This document shows positions 53,486-63,929 of a DNA stretch of 64,000 bases, in pieces. Each line of letters starts with the position of its first letter. Position 1 is the stretch's first letter. This stretch comes from Excoecaria cochinchinensis. Taxonomy: Eukaryota > Streptophyta > Magnoliopsida > Malpighiales > Euphorbiaceae. The DNA is taken from positions 17,864,437 to 17,928,436 of the forward strand of contig CANTUQ010000058.1 of assembly GCA_947683425.1 (NCBI GenBank), given 5' to 3'. Under the pieces are notes generated by a model. The model did not search any database. It saw nothing but the letters and a program-made list of their open reading frames with translations, and was not told the DNA's origin. The translations under genes were made by a program, and so were the position numbers.

Positions 53486-55782
53486 GGAAAACTCGATCGG
53501 AATAGCTACTGGAAGCTTGCCGGTCACAACGCATCGAGAATTGTTTTCGTCGGAATCCGACGAATTTTTACGGATTTTTCTAGTGGTACCACGAGGGAAA
53601 ATCACCAAAATCGAGAAATCGTAAAAAGTGGTAAATTTTGGATCCGAGTCCAATAATTCGGGAAAATTCGATCGTAATAGCTACTGGAAGCTTGCCTGTC
53701 ACAATGCATCGAGAATTGGCTTCGTCGAAATCCGACGAATTTTTAAGGATTTTCCTAGGGGTACCACTAGGGAAAATCACCAAAATCGAGAAATCGTAAA
53801 AAGTGGTGAGATTTTGGATCCGAGTCCAATAATTCGGGAAAACTCGATCGAAATAGCTACTGGAAGCTTGCTGGTCACAACGCATCGAGAATTGGCTTCG
53901 TCGAAATCCGACGATTTTTTACGGATTTCCCTAGGGGTACCACTAGGGAAAATCACCAAAATCGAGAAAGTGGTGAAATTTTGGATCCGAGTCCAATAAT
54001 TCGTGAAAACTCGATCGGAATAGCTAATGGAAGCTTGTCGGTCACAACGCATCGAGAATTGGCTTCGTCGGAATCCGACGAATTTTTACGGATTTCCCTA
54101 GGTTTACCACTAGGGAAAATCACCAAAATCGAGAAATCGTGAAATTTTGGATCCGAGTCCAATAATTCGGGAAAACTCGATCGGAATAGCTACTGGAAGC
54201 TTGCCGGTCACAACGCATCGAGAATTGTCTTCGTCGGAATCCGACGAATTTTTACGGATTTCCCTAGGGGTACCACTAGGGAAAATCACCAAAATCGAGA
54301 AATCGTAAAAAGTGGTGAAATTTTAGATCCGAGCCCAATAATTTGGGAAAACTCGATCGGAATAACTACTGGAAGCTTGCCGGTCACAACGCATCGAGAA
54401 TTGGCTTCGTCGGAATCCGACGAATTTTTACGGATTTCCCTAGGTGTACCACTAGGGAAAATCACCAAAATCGAGAAATCGTGAAATTTTAGATCCGAGT
54501 CCAATAATTCGGGAAAACTCGATCGGAATAGCTACTGGAAGCTTGCCGGTCACAACGCATCGAGAATTGTTTTCGTCGGACTCCGACGAATTTTTACGGA
54601 TTTCCCTAGGGGTACCACAAGGGAAAATCACCAAAATCGAGAAATCGTAAAAAGTGGTGAAATTTTGGATCCGAGTCCAATAATTCGGGAAAACTCGATC
54701 GGAATAGCTACCGTAAGCTTGCCGATCACAACGCATCGAGAATTTGCTTCGTCGGAATCCGACGAATTTTTACGGATTTCCCTAGGGGTACCACTAGGGA
54801 AAATCACAAAAATCGAGAAATCGTAAAAAGTGGTGAAATTTTGGATCCGAGTCCAATAATTCGGTAAAACTCGATCGGAATAGCTACTGGATGCTTGCCG
54901 GTCACAACGCATCGAGAATTGGCTTCGTCGGAATCCGACGAATTTTTACGGATTTTCCTAGGTGTACCAGTAGGGAAAATCACCAAAATCGAGAAATCGT
55001 CAAATTTTGGATCCGAGTCCAATAATTCGGGAAAACTCGATCGGAATTGCTACGGGAAACTTGCCGGTCACAACGCATCGAGAATTGGCTTCGTCGGAAT
55101 CCGACAAATTTTTACGGATTTCCCTAGGGGTACCACTAGGTAAAATCACTAAAAATCGAGAAATTGTAAAAAGTGGTGAAATTTTGGATCCGAGTCCAAT
55201 AATTCGGGAAAACGCGATCGGAATAGCTACTGGAAGCTTGCCAGTCACAATGCATCGAGAATTGGCTTCGTCGGAATCCGACGAATTTTGAAGGATTTCC
55301 CTAGGGGTACCACTAGGGAAAATCACCAAAATCGAGAAATCGTAAAAAGTGATGAGATTTTGGATCCGAGTCCAATAATTCGAGAAAACTCGATCGGAAT
55401 AGCTACTGGAAGCTTGCCGGCCTCAACGCATCGAGAATTGGCTTCGTCGGAATCCGACGAATTTTTACGGATTTTCCTAAGGGTACCACTAGGGAAAATC
55501 ACCAAAATCGAGAAATCGTAAAAATTGGTGAGATTTTGGATCCGAGTCCAATAATTCAGGAAAACTCGATCGGAATAGCTACTGGAAGCTTGCCGGTCAC
55601 AACGCATTGAGAATTGGCTTCGTCGGAATCCGACGAATTTTTACGGATTTCACTAGGGGTACCACTAGGGAAAATCATCAAAATTGAGAAATCGTGAAAA
55701 GTGGTGAGATTTTGGATCCGAGTCCAATAATTCGGGAAAACTCGATCGGAATAGCTACTGGAAGCTTGTCGGGCACAACGCA

Positions 55783-57367
55783 TCGAGAATTGGCTTCGTC
55801 GGAATACGACGAATTTTTACGGATTTCCCTAGGGGTACCACTAGGAAAAATCACCAAAATCGAGAAATCGTAAAAAGTGGTGAAATTTTGGATCCGAGTC
55901 TAATAATTCGGGAAAACTCGATCAGAATAGCTACTGGAAGCTTGCCGGTCACAATGCATTGAGAATTGGCTTCGTCGGAATCCGACGAATTTTTACGGAT
56001 TTCCCTAGGGGTACCACTAGGGAAAATCACAAAAATCGAGAAATCGTAAAAAGTCGTGAAATTTTGGATCCGAGTCCAATAATTAGGGAAAACTCGATCG
56101 GAATAGCTACTGGAAGCTTGCCGGTCACAACGCATCGAGAATTGGCTTCGTCGGAATCCGACGAATTTTTACGGATTTTCCTAAGGGTACCACTAGGGAA
56201 AATCACCAAAATCGAGAAATCGTGAAAAGTGGTGAGATTTTGGATCCGAGTCCAATAATTCGGGAAAACTCGATCGGAATAGCTACTGGAAGCTTGTCGG
56301 GCACAACGCATCGAGAATTGGCTTCGTCGGAATCCGACGAATTTTTACGGATTTCCCTAGGGGTACCACTAGGAAAAATCACCAAAATCGAGAAATCGTA
56401 AAAAGTGGTGAAATTTTGGATCCGAGTCTAATAATTCGGGAAAACTCGATCAGAATAGCTACTGGAAGCTTGCCGGTCACAATGCATTGAGAATTGGCTT
56501 CGTCGGAATCCGACGAATTTTTACGGATTTCCCTAGGGGTACCACTAGGGAAAATCACAAAAATCGAGAAATCGTAAAAAGTCGTGAAATTTTGGATCCG
56601 AGTCCAATAATTAGGGAAAACTCGATCGGAATAGCTACTGGAAGCTTGCCGGTCACAACGCATCGAGAATTGGCTTCGTCGGAATCCGACGAATTTTTAC
56701 GGATTTTCCTAAGGGTACCACTAGGGAAAATCACCAAAATCGAGAAATCGTGAAAAGTGGTGAGATTTTGGATCCGAGTCCAATAATTCGGGAAAACTCG
56801 ATCGGAATAGCTACTGGAAGCTTGCCGGGCAAAACGCATCGAGAATTGGCTTCGTCGGAATCTGACGAATTTTTACGGATTTCCCTAGGGGTACCACTAG
56901 GGAAAATCACCAAAATCGAGAAATCGTAAAAAGTGGGAAAATTTTGGATCCGAGTCTAATAATTCGGGAAAACTCGATCGGAATAGCTACTGGAAGCTTA
57001 CCGGTCACAATGCATTGAGAATTGGCTTCGTCGAAATCCGACGAATTTTTACGGATTTCCCTAGGGGTACCACTAGGGAAAATCACAAAAATCGAGAAAT
57101 CGTAAAAAGTCGTGAAATTTTTGATCCGAGTCCAATAATTAGGGAAAACTCGATCGGAATAGCTACTGGAAGCTTGCCGGTCACAACGCATCGAGAATTG
57201 GCTTCGTCAGAATCCGACGAATTTTTACGGATTTTCCTAGGGGTACCAATAGGGAAAATCACCAAAATCGAGAAATCGTAAAAAGTGGTGAAATTTTTGA
57301 TCCGAGTCCAATAATTCGGGAAAACTCGATCGGAATAGCTACTCGAAGCTTGCCGGCCACAACCCAT
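55783..57367. repeat. 528-bp trimer, three tandem copies
   Basis: Three exact 528-bp steps (3 x 176) can be followed through 55,783, 56,311, 56,839 and 57,367. Markers per unit are CGGGCACAACGC or CGGGCAAAACGC, GAGTCTAATAATTCGGG, GCATTGAGAATTGG, AAAAAGTCGTGAAATT and AATTAGGGAAAACTCG. The same trimer is single near 39,324-39,852 and double in F1 (44,637, 45,165, 45,693), F2 and F3. Confidence 0.9.
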
Positions 57368-57599
57368 CGAGAATTGGTTTCGTCGGAATCCAACGAATTT
57401 TTACGGATTTCCCTAGGGGTACCACTAGGGAAAATCACCAAAATCGGAAAATCGTAAAAAGTGGTGAAATTTTGGATCCGAGTCCAATAATTCGGGAAAA
57501 CTCGATCGGAATAGCTACTGGAAGCTTGCCGGTCACAACGCATCGGGATTTGGCTTCGTCGGAATCCGATGAATTTTTACGGATTTCCCTAGGGGTACC

Positions 57600-57940
57600 A
57601 CTAGGAAAAATCAAAAAATCGTAAAAAGTGGTGAAATTTTTGATCTGAGTCCAATAATTCAATAAAACTCGATTGGAATAGCTACTGGAAGCTTGCCCAT
57701 CACAACGCATCGAGAATTGGCTTCGTCGAAATTCGATGAATTTTTACGGATTTCCCTAGGGGTACCACTAGGTAAAATCGAAAAATCGTAAAAAGTGGTA
57801 AAATTTTGGATCCGAGTCCAATAATTCAGGAAAACTCGATTGGAATAGCTACTGGAAGCTTACCGGTCACAACGCATCGAGAATTGGCTTCGTCGTAATC
57901 AGACAAATTTTTACGGATTTCCCTAGGGGTACCACTAGGG
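57600..57940. repeat. Island 3 of L-type monomers inside the R array
   Basis: Two L-type monomers (CAATAAAACTCGATTGG, GCCCATCACAACGC, CTAGGTAAAATCG, GTCGTAATCAGAC) within the 686-bp insertion of S-b. Its left flank CATCGGGATTTGGC ... CCGATGAATT matches the left flank of island 1 at about 32,440 (CATCGGGAATTGGC ... CCGATGAATT), so it probably came from island 1 or its parent. Confidence 0.8.
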
Positions 57941-59888
57941 AAAATCACCAAAATCGAGAAATCGTAAAAAATGGTGAAATTTTGGATCCGAGTCCAATAA
58001 TTCGGGAAAACTCGATCGGAATAGCTACCGTAAGCTTGCCGATCACAACGCATCGATAATTTGCTTCGTCGGAATCCGACGAATTTTTACGGATTTCCCT
58101 AGGGGTACCACTAGGGAAAATCACAAAAATCGAGAAATCGTAAAAAGTGGTGAAATTTTAGATCCGAGTCCAATAATTCGGCAAAACTCGATCGGAATAG
58201 CTACTGGAAGCTTGCCGGTCACAACGCATCGAGAATTAGCTTCGTCGGAATCCGATGACTTTTTACGGATTTTCCTAGGTGTACCAGTAGGGAAAATCAC
58301 CAAAATCGAGAAATCATCAAATTTTGGATCCGAGTCCAATAATTCGGGAAAACTCGATCGGAATTGCTACGGGAAACTTGCCGGTCACAACGCATCGAGA
58401 ATTGGCTTCGTCGGAATCCGACAAATTTTTACGGATTTCCCTAGGGGTACCACTAGGTAAAATCACCAAAATCGAGAAATCATAAAAAGTGGTGAAATTT
58501 TGGATCCGACTCCAATAATTCGGGAAAACTCGATCGGAATAGCTACTGGAAGCTTGCCGGTCACAACGCATCGAGAATTGGCTTCGTCGAAAGCCGACGA
58601 ATTTTTACGGATTTCCCTAGGGGTACCACTAGGAAAAATCACCAAAATCGATAAATCGTAAAAAGTGGTGAAATTTTGGATCCGAGTCCAATAATTTGGG
58701 AAAACTCTATTAGAATAGCTACTGGAAACTTGCCGGTCACAACGCATCGAGAATTGGTTTCGTCGGAATCCGACGGAATTTTTACGGATTTTCCTAGGTT
58801 TACCACTAGGGAAAATCACCAAAATCGAGAAATCGTGAAATTTTGGATCCGAGACCAATAATTCGGGAAAACTCGATCGGAATAGCTAGTGGAAGCTTGC
58901 CGGTCACAATGCATCGAGAATTGTTTTCGTCGGAATCCGACGAATTTTTACGGATTTCCCTAGGGGTACCACTAGGGAAAATCACCAAAATCGAGAAATC
59001 GTAAAAAGTGGTGAAATTTTGGATCCGAGCCCAATAATTTGGGAAAACTCGATCGGAATAGCTACTGGAAGCTTGCCGGTCACAACGCATCGAGAATTGG
59101 CTTCGTCGAAATCCGACGAATTTTTACGGATTTCCCTAGGAGTACCACTAAGGAAAATCACCAAAATCGAGAAATCGTGAAATTTGGATCCGAGTCCAAT
59201 AATTTGGGAAAAGTCAATCGGAATAGCTACTGGAAGCTTGCCGGTCACAACGCATCGAGAATTGTTTTCGTCGGAATCCGACGAATTTTTACGGATTTTC
59301 CTAGGGGTACCACTAGGGAAAATCACCAAAATCGAGAAATCGTAAAAAGTGGTGAAATTTTGGATCCGAGTCCAATAATTCGGGAAAACTCGATCGGAAT
59401 AGCTACCGGAAGCTTGCCGGTCACAACGCATCGAGAATTGGACTCGTAGAAATCCAACGAATTTTTACGGATTTCCCTAGGGGTACCATTAGGGAAAATC
59501 ACCAAAATCGAGAAATCGTAAAAAGTGGTAAAATTTTGGATCCGAGTCCAATAATACGGGAAAACTCGATTGGAATAGCTACCGGAAGCTTGCCGGTCAC
59601 AACGCATCGAGAATTGGCTTCGTCGGAATCCGACGAATTTTTACGGATTTCCCTAGGGGTACCATTAGGGAAAATCACCAAAATCGAGAAATCGTAAAAA
59701 GTGGTAAAATTTTTTATCCGAGTCCAATAATTTGGGAAAAGTCGATCGGAATAGCTACTGGAAGCTTGCGGTCACAACGCATCGAAAATTGGCTTCGTCG
59801 AAATCCGATGAATTTTTACGGATTTCCCTAGGGGTACCACTAGGGAAAATCACCAAAATCGAGAAATCGTAAAAAGTGGTGAAATTTT

Positions 59889-60054
59889 GGATCCGAGTCC
59901 AATAATTCGGGAAAACTCGATCGGAATAGCTACTGGAAGCTTGCCGGTCACAACGCATCGAGAATTGGCTTCGTCGGAATCCGACGAATTTTTACGGATT
60001 TTTCTAGGGGTACCACTAGGGAAAATCACCAAAATCGAGAAATCGTGAAATTTT
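59889..60054 (+). repeat. Exemplar 166-bp monomer class (subfamily R)
   Basis: Here ATCGTAAAAAGTGGTGAAATT is reduced to ATCGTGAAATT, a 10-bp loss in the A-tract zone. The same form recurs near 35,100, 35,450, 36,480, 37,860, 42,990, 43,330 and their block copies. A related 167-bp form (GAGAAAGTGG) lies near 34,925, 37,520, 37,690 and 42,820. Confidence 0.9.
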
Positions 60055-62313
60055 GGATCCGAGTCCAATAATTCGGGAAAACTCGATCGAAATAGCTACT
60101 GGAAGCTTGCCGGTCACAACGCATCGAGAATTGTTTTCGTCGGAATCCGACGAATTTTTACGGATTTCCCTAGGGGTACCACTAGGGAAAATCACCAAAA
60201 TCGAGAAATCGTAAAAAGTGGTGAAATTTTGGATCCGAGTCCAATAATTCGAGAAAACTCGATCAGAATAGCTACCGGAAGCTTGCCGGTCACAACGCAT
60301 CGAGAATTGGCTTCGTCGGAATCCGACAAATTTTTACAGATTTTCCTAGGGGTACCATTAGGAAAATCACCAAAATCGAGAAATCGTAAAAAGTGGTGAA
60401 ATTTTGGATCCGAGTCCAATAATTCGGGAAAACTCGATCGGAATAGCTACCGGAAGCTTGCCGGTCACAACGCATCGAGAATTGGCTTCGTCGGAATCCG
60501 ACGAATTTTTACGGATTTCCCTAGGGGTACCATTAGGGAAAATCACCAAAATCGAGAAATCGTAAAAAGTGGTGAAATTTTTGATCCGAGTCCAATAATT
60601 CGGGAAAAGTCGATCGGAATAGCTACTGGAAGCTTGCCGGTCACAACGCATCGAAAATTGGCTTCGTCGGAATCCGATGAATTTTTACGGATTTCCCTAG
60701 GGGTACCACTAGGGAAAATCACCAAAATCGAGAAATCGTAAAAAGTGGTGAAATTTTGGATCCGAGTCCAATAATTCGGGAAAACTCGATCGGAATAGCT
60801 ACTGGAAGCTTGCCGGTCACAACGCATCGAGAATTGGCTTCGTCGGAATCCGACGAATTTTTACGGATTTTTCTAGGGGTACCACTAGGGAAAATCACCA
60901 AAATCGAGAAATCGTAAAAGTGGTGAAATTTCGGATCCGAGCCAATAATTCGGGAAAACTCGATCGGAATAGCTACTGGAAGCTTGCCGGTCACAACGCA
61001 TCGAGAATTGGCTTTGTCGAAATCGGACGAATTTTTACGGATTTCCCTAGGGGTACCACTAGGAAAAATCACCAAAATCGAGAAATCGTATAAAGTGGTG
61101 AAATTTGGATCCGAGTTCAATAATTCGAGAAAACTCGATCGGAATAGCTACTGGAAGCTTGCCGGTCACAATGCATGGAGAATTGGCTTCGTCGGAATCC
61201 GACGAATTTTTAAGGATTTTCCTTGGGGTACCACTAGGGAAAATCACCAAAATCGAGATATCGTAAAAAGTGGTGAGATTTTGGATCCGAGTCCAATAAG
61301 TCGGGAAAAGTCAATCGGAATAGCTACTGGAAGCTTGCCGGTCACAACGCATCGAGAATTGGCTTCGTCGGAATCCGACGATTTTTTACGGATTTCCCAA
61401 GGGGTACCACTAGGGAAAATCACCAAAATCGAGAAAGTAGTGAAATTTTGGATCCGAGTCCAATAATTCAGGAAAACTTGATCGGAATAGCTACTGGAAG
61501 CTTGCCGGTCACAACGCATCGAGAATTGGCTTCATCGGAATCCGATGAATTTTTACGGATTTCCCTAGGTTTACCAATAAGGAAAATCACCAAAATCGAG
61601 AAATCGTGAAATTTTGGATCAGAGTCCAATAATTCGGGAAAACTCGATGGGAATAGCTACTGGAAGCTTGCTGGTCACAACGCATCGAGAATTGTCTTCG
61701 TCGAAATCCGACGAATTTTTACGGATTTTCCTAGGGGTACCACTAGGGAAAATCACCAAAATCGAGAAATCGTAAAAAGTGGTGAAATTTTGGATCCGAG
61801 TCCAATAATTCGGGAAAACTCGATCGGAATAGCTACTGGAAGCTTGCCGGTCACAACGCATCGAGAATTGGTTTCGTCGGAATCCGACGAATTTTTACGG
61901 ATTTCCCTAGGTGTACCACTAGGGAAAATCACCAAAATCGAGAAATCGTGAAATTTTGGATCCGAGTCCAATAATTCGGGAAAACTCGATCGGAATAGCT
62001 ATTGGAAGCTTGCCGGTCACAACGAATCGAGAATTGATTTCGTCGGAATCCGACGAATTTGTACGGATTTCCCTAGGGGGTACCACTAGGGAAAAAAATC
62101 ACCAAAATCGAGAAATCGTAAAAAGTGGTGAAATTTTGGATCCGAGTCCAATAATTCGGGAAAACTCGATCGGAATAGCTACCGTAAGCTTGCCGGTCAC
62201 AACGCATCGAGAATTTTCTTCGTCGGAATCCGACGAATTTTTACGGATTTCCCTAGGGGTACCACTAGGGAAAATCACAAAAATCGAGAAATCGTAAAAA
62301 GTGGTGAAATTTT

Positions 62314-62489
62314 GGATCCGAGTCCAATAATTCGGGAAAACTCGATCGGAATAGCTACCGGAAGCTTGCCGGTCACAACGCATCGAGAATTGGCTTCGTC
62401 GGAATCCGACGAATTTTTACGGATTTCCCTAGGAGTACCATTAGGGAAAATCACCAAAATCGAGAAATCGTAAAAAGTGGTGAAATTTT
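62314..62489 (+). repeat. Exemplar 176-bp monomer (subfamily R)
   Basis: One complete monomer counted from GGATCC to the next GGATCC. In order it contains GGATCC at 1-6, the AAGCTT site near 49-54, the CCGGTCACAACGCATCGAG segment at about 56-74, a perfect 9+1+9 dyad at 82-100 (window 62,395-62,413), a T run, a CCTAGG and GTACC region at about 116-126, and the A-tract zone from about 131 to 166. This copy carries the local variants ACCGG for ACTGG and CCATTAGG for CCACTAGG, which mark a small group of neighbouring monomers. Confidence 0.95.
62395..62413. other. 19-bp dyad repeated in most monomers (exemplar)
   Basis: TTCGTCGGAATCCGACGAA has nine-base arms around a central A and is a perfect inverted repeat apart from that base. 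It is conserved, with point variants mostly at its CpG positions, in most monomers of both subfamilies. On each strand it matches seven of the nine essential positions of the mammalian CENP-B box. Function is not known; protein binding or cruciform formation are possibilities. Confidence 0.7.
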
Positions 62490-63929
62490 GGATCCGAGTC
62501 CAATAATTCGGGAAAACTCGATCGGAATAGCTTCCGGAAGCTTGCCGGTCACAACGCATCGAGAATTGGCTTCGTCGGAATCCGACGAATTTTTACGGAT
62601 TTCCCTAGGGGTACCATTAGGGAAAATCACCAAAATCGAGAAATTGTAAAAAGTGGTGAAATTTTGGATCCGAGTCCAATAATTCGGAAAAACTCTATCG
62701 GAATAGCTACCGGAAGCTTGCCGGTCACAACGCATCGAGAATTGGCTTCGTCGGAATCCGATGAATTTTTACGGATTTCCCTAGGGGTACCATTAGGGAA
62801 AATCACCAAAATCGAGAAATCGTAAAAAGTGGTAAAATTTTTGATCCGAGTCCAATAATTCGGGAAAAGTCGATCGGAATAGCTACTGGAAGCTTGCCGG
62901 TCACAATGCATCGAGAATTGGCTTCATCGGAATCCGAAGATTTTTTACGGATTTCCCTAGGGGTACCACTAGGGAAAATCACCAAAATCGAGAAAGTGGT
63001 GAAATTTTTGATCCGAGTCCAATAATTCGGGAAAACTCGATCGGAATAGCTACTGGAAGCTTGCCGGTCACAACGCATCGAGAATTGGCTTCGTCGGAAT
63101 CCCGACGAATTTTTACGGATTTCCCTAGGTTTACCAATAGGAAAAATCACCAAATCGAGAAATCGTGAAATTTTGGATCAGAGTCCAATAATTCGGGAAA
63201 ACTCGATGGGAATAGCTACTGGAAGCATGCCGGTCACAACGCATCAAGAATTGTCTTCGTCGAAATCCAACGAATTTTTACGGATTTCCCTAGGGGTACC
63301 ACTAGGGAAAATCACCAAAATCGAGAAATCGTAAAAAGTGGTGAAATTTTTGATCCGAGCCTATTAATTTGGGAAAACTCGATCGGAATAGCTAGTGGAA
63401 GCTTTCCGGTCACAACGCATCGAGAATTGGCTTCGTCGAAATCCGACGAATTTTTACGGATTTCCCTAGGAGTACCACTAAGGAAAATCACCAAAATCGA
63501 GAAATCGTGAAATTTTGGATCCGAGTCCAATAATTCGGGAAAACTCGATCGAAATAGCTACTGGAAGCTTACCGGTCACAACGCATCGAGAATTGTTTTC
63601 GTCGGAATCCGACGAATTTTTACGGATTTCCCTAGGGGTACCACTAGGGAAAGTCACCAAAATCGAGAAATCGTAAAAAGTGGTGAAATTTTGGATCCGA
63701 GTCCAATAATTCGGGAAAACTCGATCGGAATAGCTACCGGAAGCTTGCCGGTCACAACGCATCGAGAATTGGTTTCGTCGGAATCCGACGAATTTTTACG
63801 GATTTCCTAGGGGTACCATTAGGGAAAATCACCAAATCGAGAAATCGTAAAAAGTGGTGAAATTTTGGATCCGAGTCCAATAATTCGGGAAAACTCGATC
63901 GGAATAGCTACTGGAAGCTTGCCGGTACA

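Larger units (their letters stand above)
53486..59910. repeat. Superunit S-b: block F4 plus tail, 6,425 bp
   Basis: Second copy of S-a, offset 5,211 at its start and 6,425 at its end. The extra length is 528 bp (a third copy of the trimer, 56,311-56,839) and 686 bp (about 57,550-58,236), the latter holding an L-type island and two R-type monomers resembling 43,500-43,800. Apart from these insertions the order of variants follows S-a base for base over long stretches. Confidence 0.87.
1..63929. repeat. Giant tandem satellite array, ~165-176 bp monomer
   Basis: The same sequence recurs head to tail across the whole interval with no unrelated insertion that I could find. Spacing between successive GGATCC-equivalent positions is typically 176, 167, 166 or 165 bp. 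All monomers read in the same direction; no inverted block was seen. Recurrent landmarks are GGATCC, AAGCTT, the dyad TTCGTCGGAATCCGACGAA, CCTAGG and GGTACC. The array is open at the left edge and ends inside a monomer at the right. The short open frames in it are translations of the repeat in different registers, not genes. Monomer length near the nucleosome repeat and multi-level higher-order structure are typical of plant heterochromatic satellites; the chromosomal location is inference. Confidence 0.98.
29871..63929. repeat. Satellite subfamily R (right sub-array)
   Basis: Diagnostic states are GAGAAATCG in the A-tract zone and TTCGGGAAAACTCGATCGG after the GGATCC box; almost all monomers keep the long CCGGTCACAACGCATCGAG segment. 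Spacing is mostly exactly 176 bp (for example successive boxes at 33,719 and 33,895, and at 62,314 and 62,490), with 166- and 167-bp forms caused by loss of part of the TAAAAAGTGG stretch. Similarity between neighbours is high, and long near-identical blocks occur from 42.3 kb onward, so this side looks recently amplified. Small islands of subfamily L interrupt it and are listed separately. Confidence 0.9.
59911..63929. repeat. R-type array, right-hand end
   Basis: R-type monomers with a group marked by ACCGGAAGC and CCATTAGG (about 60,350-60,540 and 62,340-62,800), and a segment at about 61,040-61,900 resembling the start of the F block. Minor indels occur at 60,915 (ATCGTAAAAGTGG), 62,090 (GGGAAAAAAATC) and 63,805 (TTTCCTAGG). 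The final monomer stops after GGAAGCTTGCCGGTACA at 63,929. Confidence 0.88.

Noticed and set aside
62395..62413. Rho-independent terminator, from the dyad followed by a T run
   Set aside because: The stem plus TTTTT resembles a bacterial terminator, but it occurs in most monomers of a eukaryotic satellite and no gene precedes it.
1..63929. CRISPR array
   Set aside because: Repeat units of 165-176 bp are contiguous, with no unique spacers and no cas genes.
1..63929. Telomeric repeat, from CCCTAGGG and CTAGGG motifs
   Set aside because: No tandem TTTAGGG or CCCTAAA; the motif occurs once or twice per monomer as part of the CCTAGG palindrome.
1..63929. Bacterial or phage origin with iterons
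   Set aside because: Scale, higher-order organisation and the plant-type retrotransposon primer site are eukaryotic features; no bacterial gene is present.
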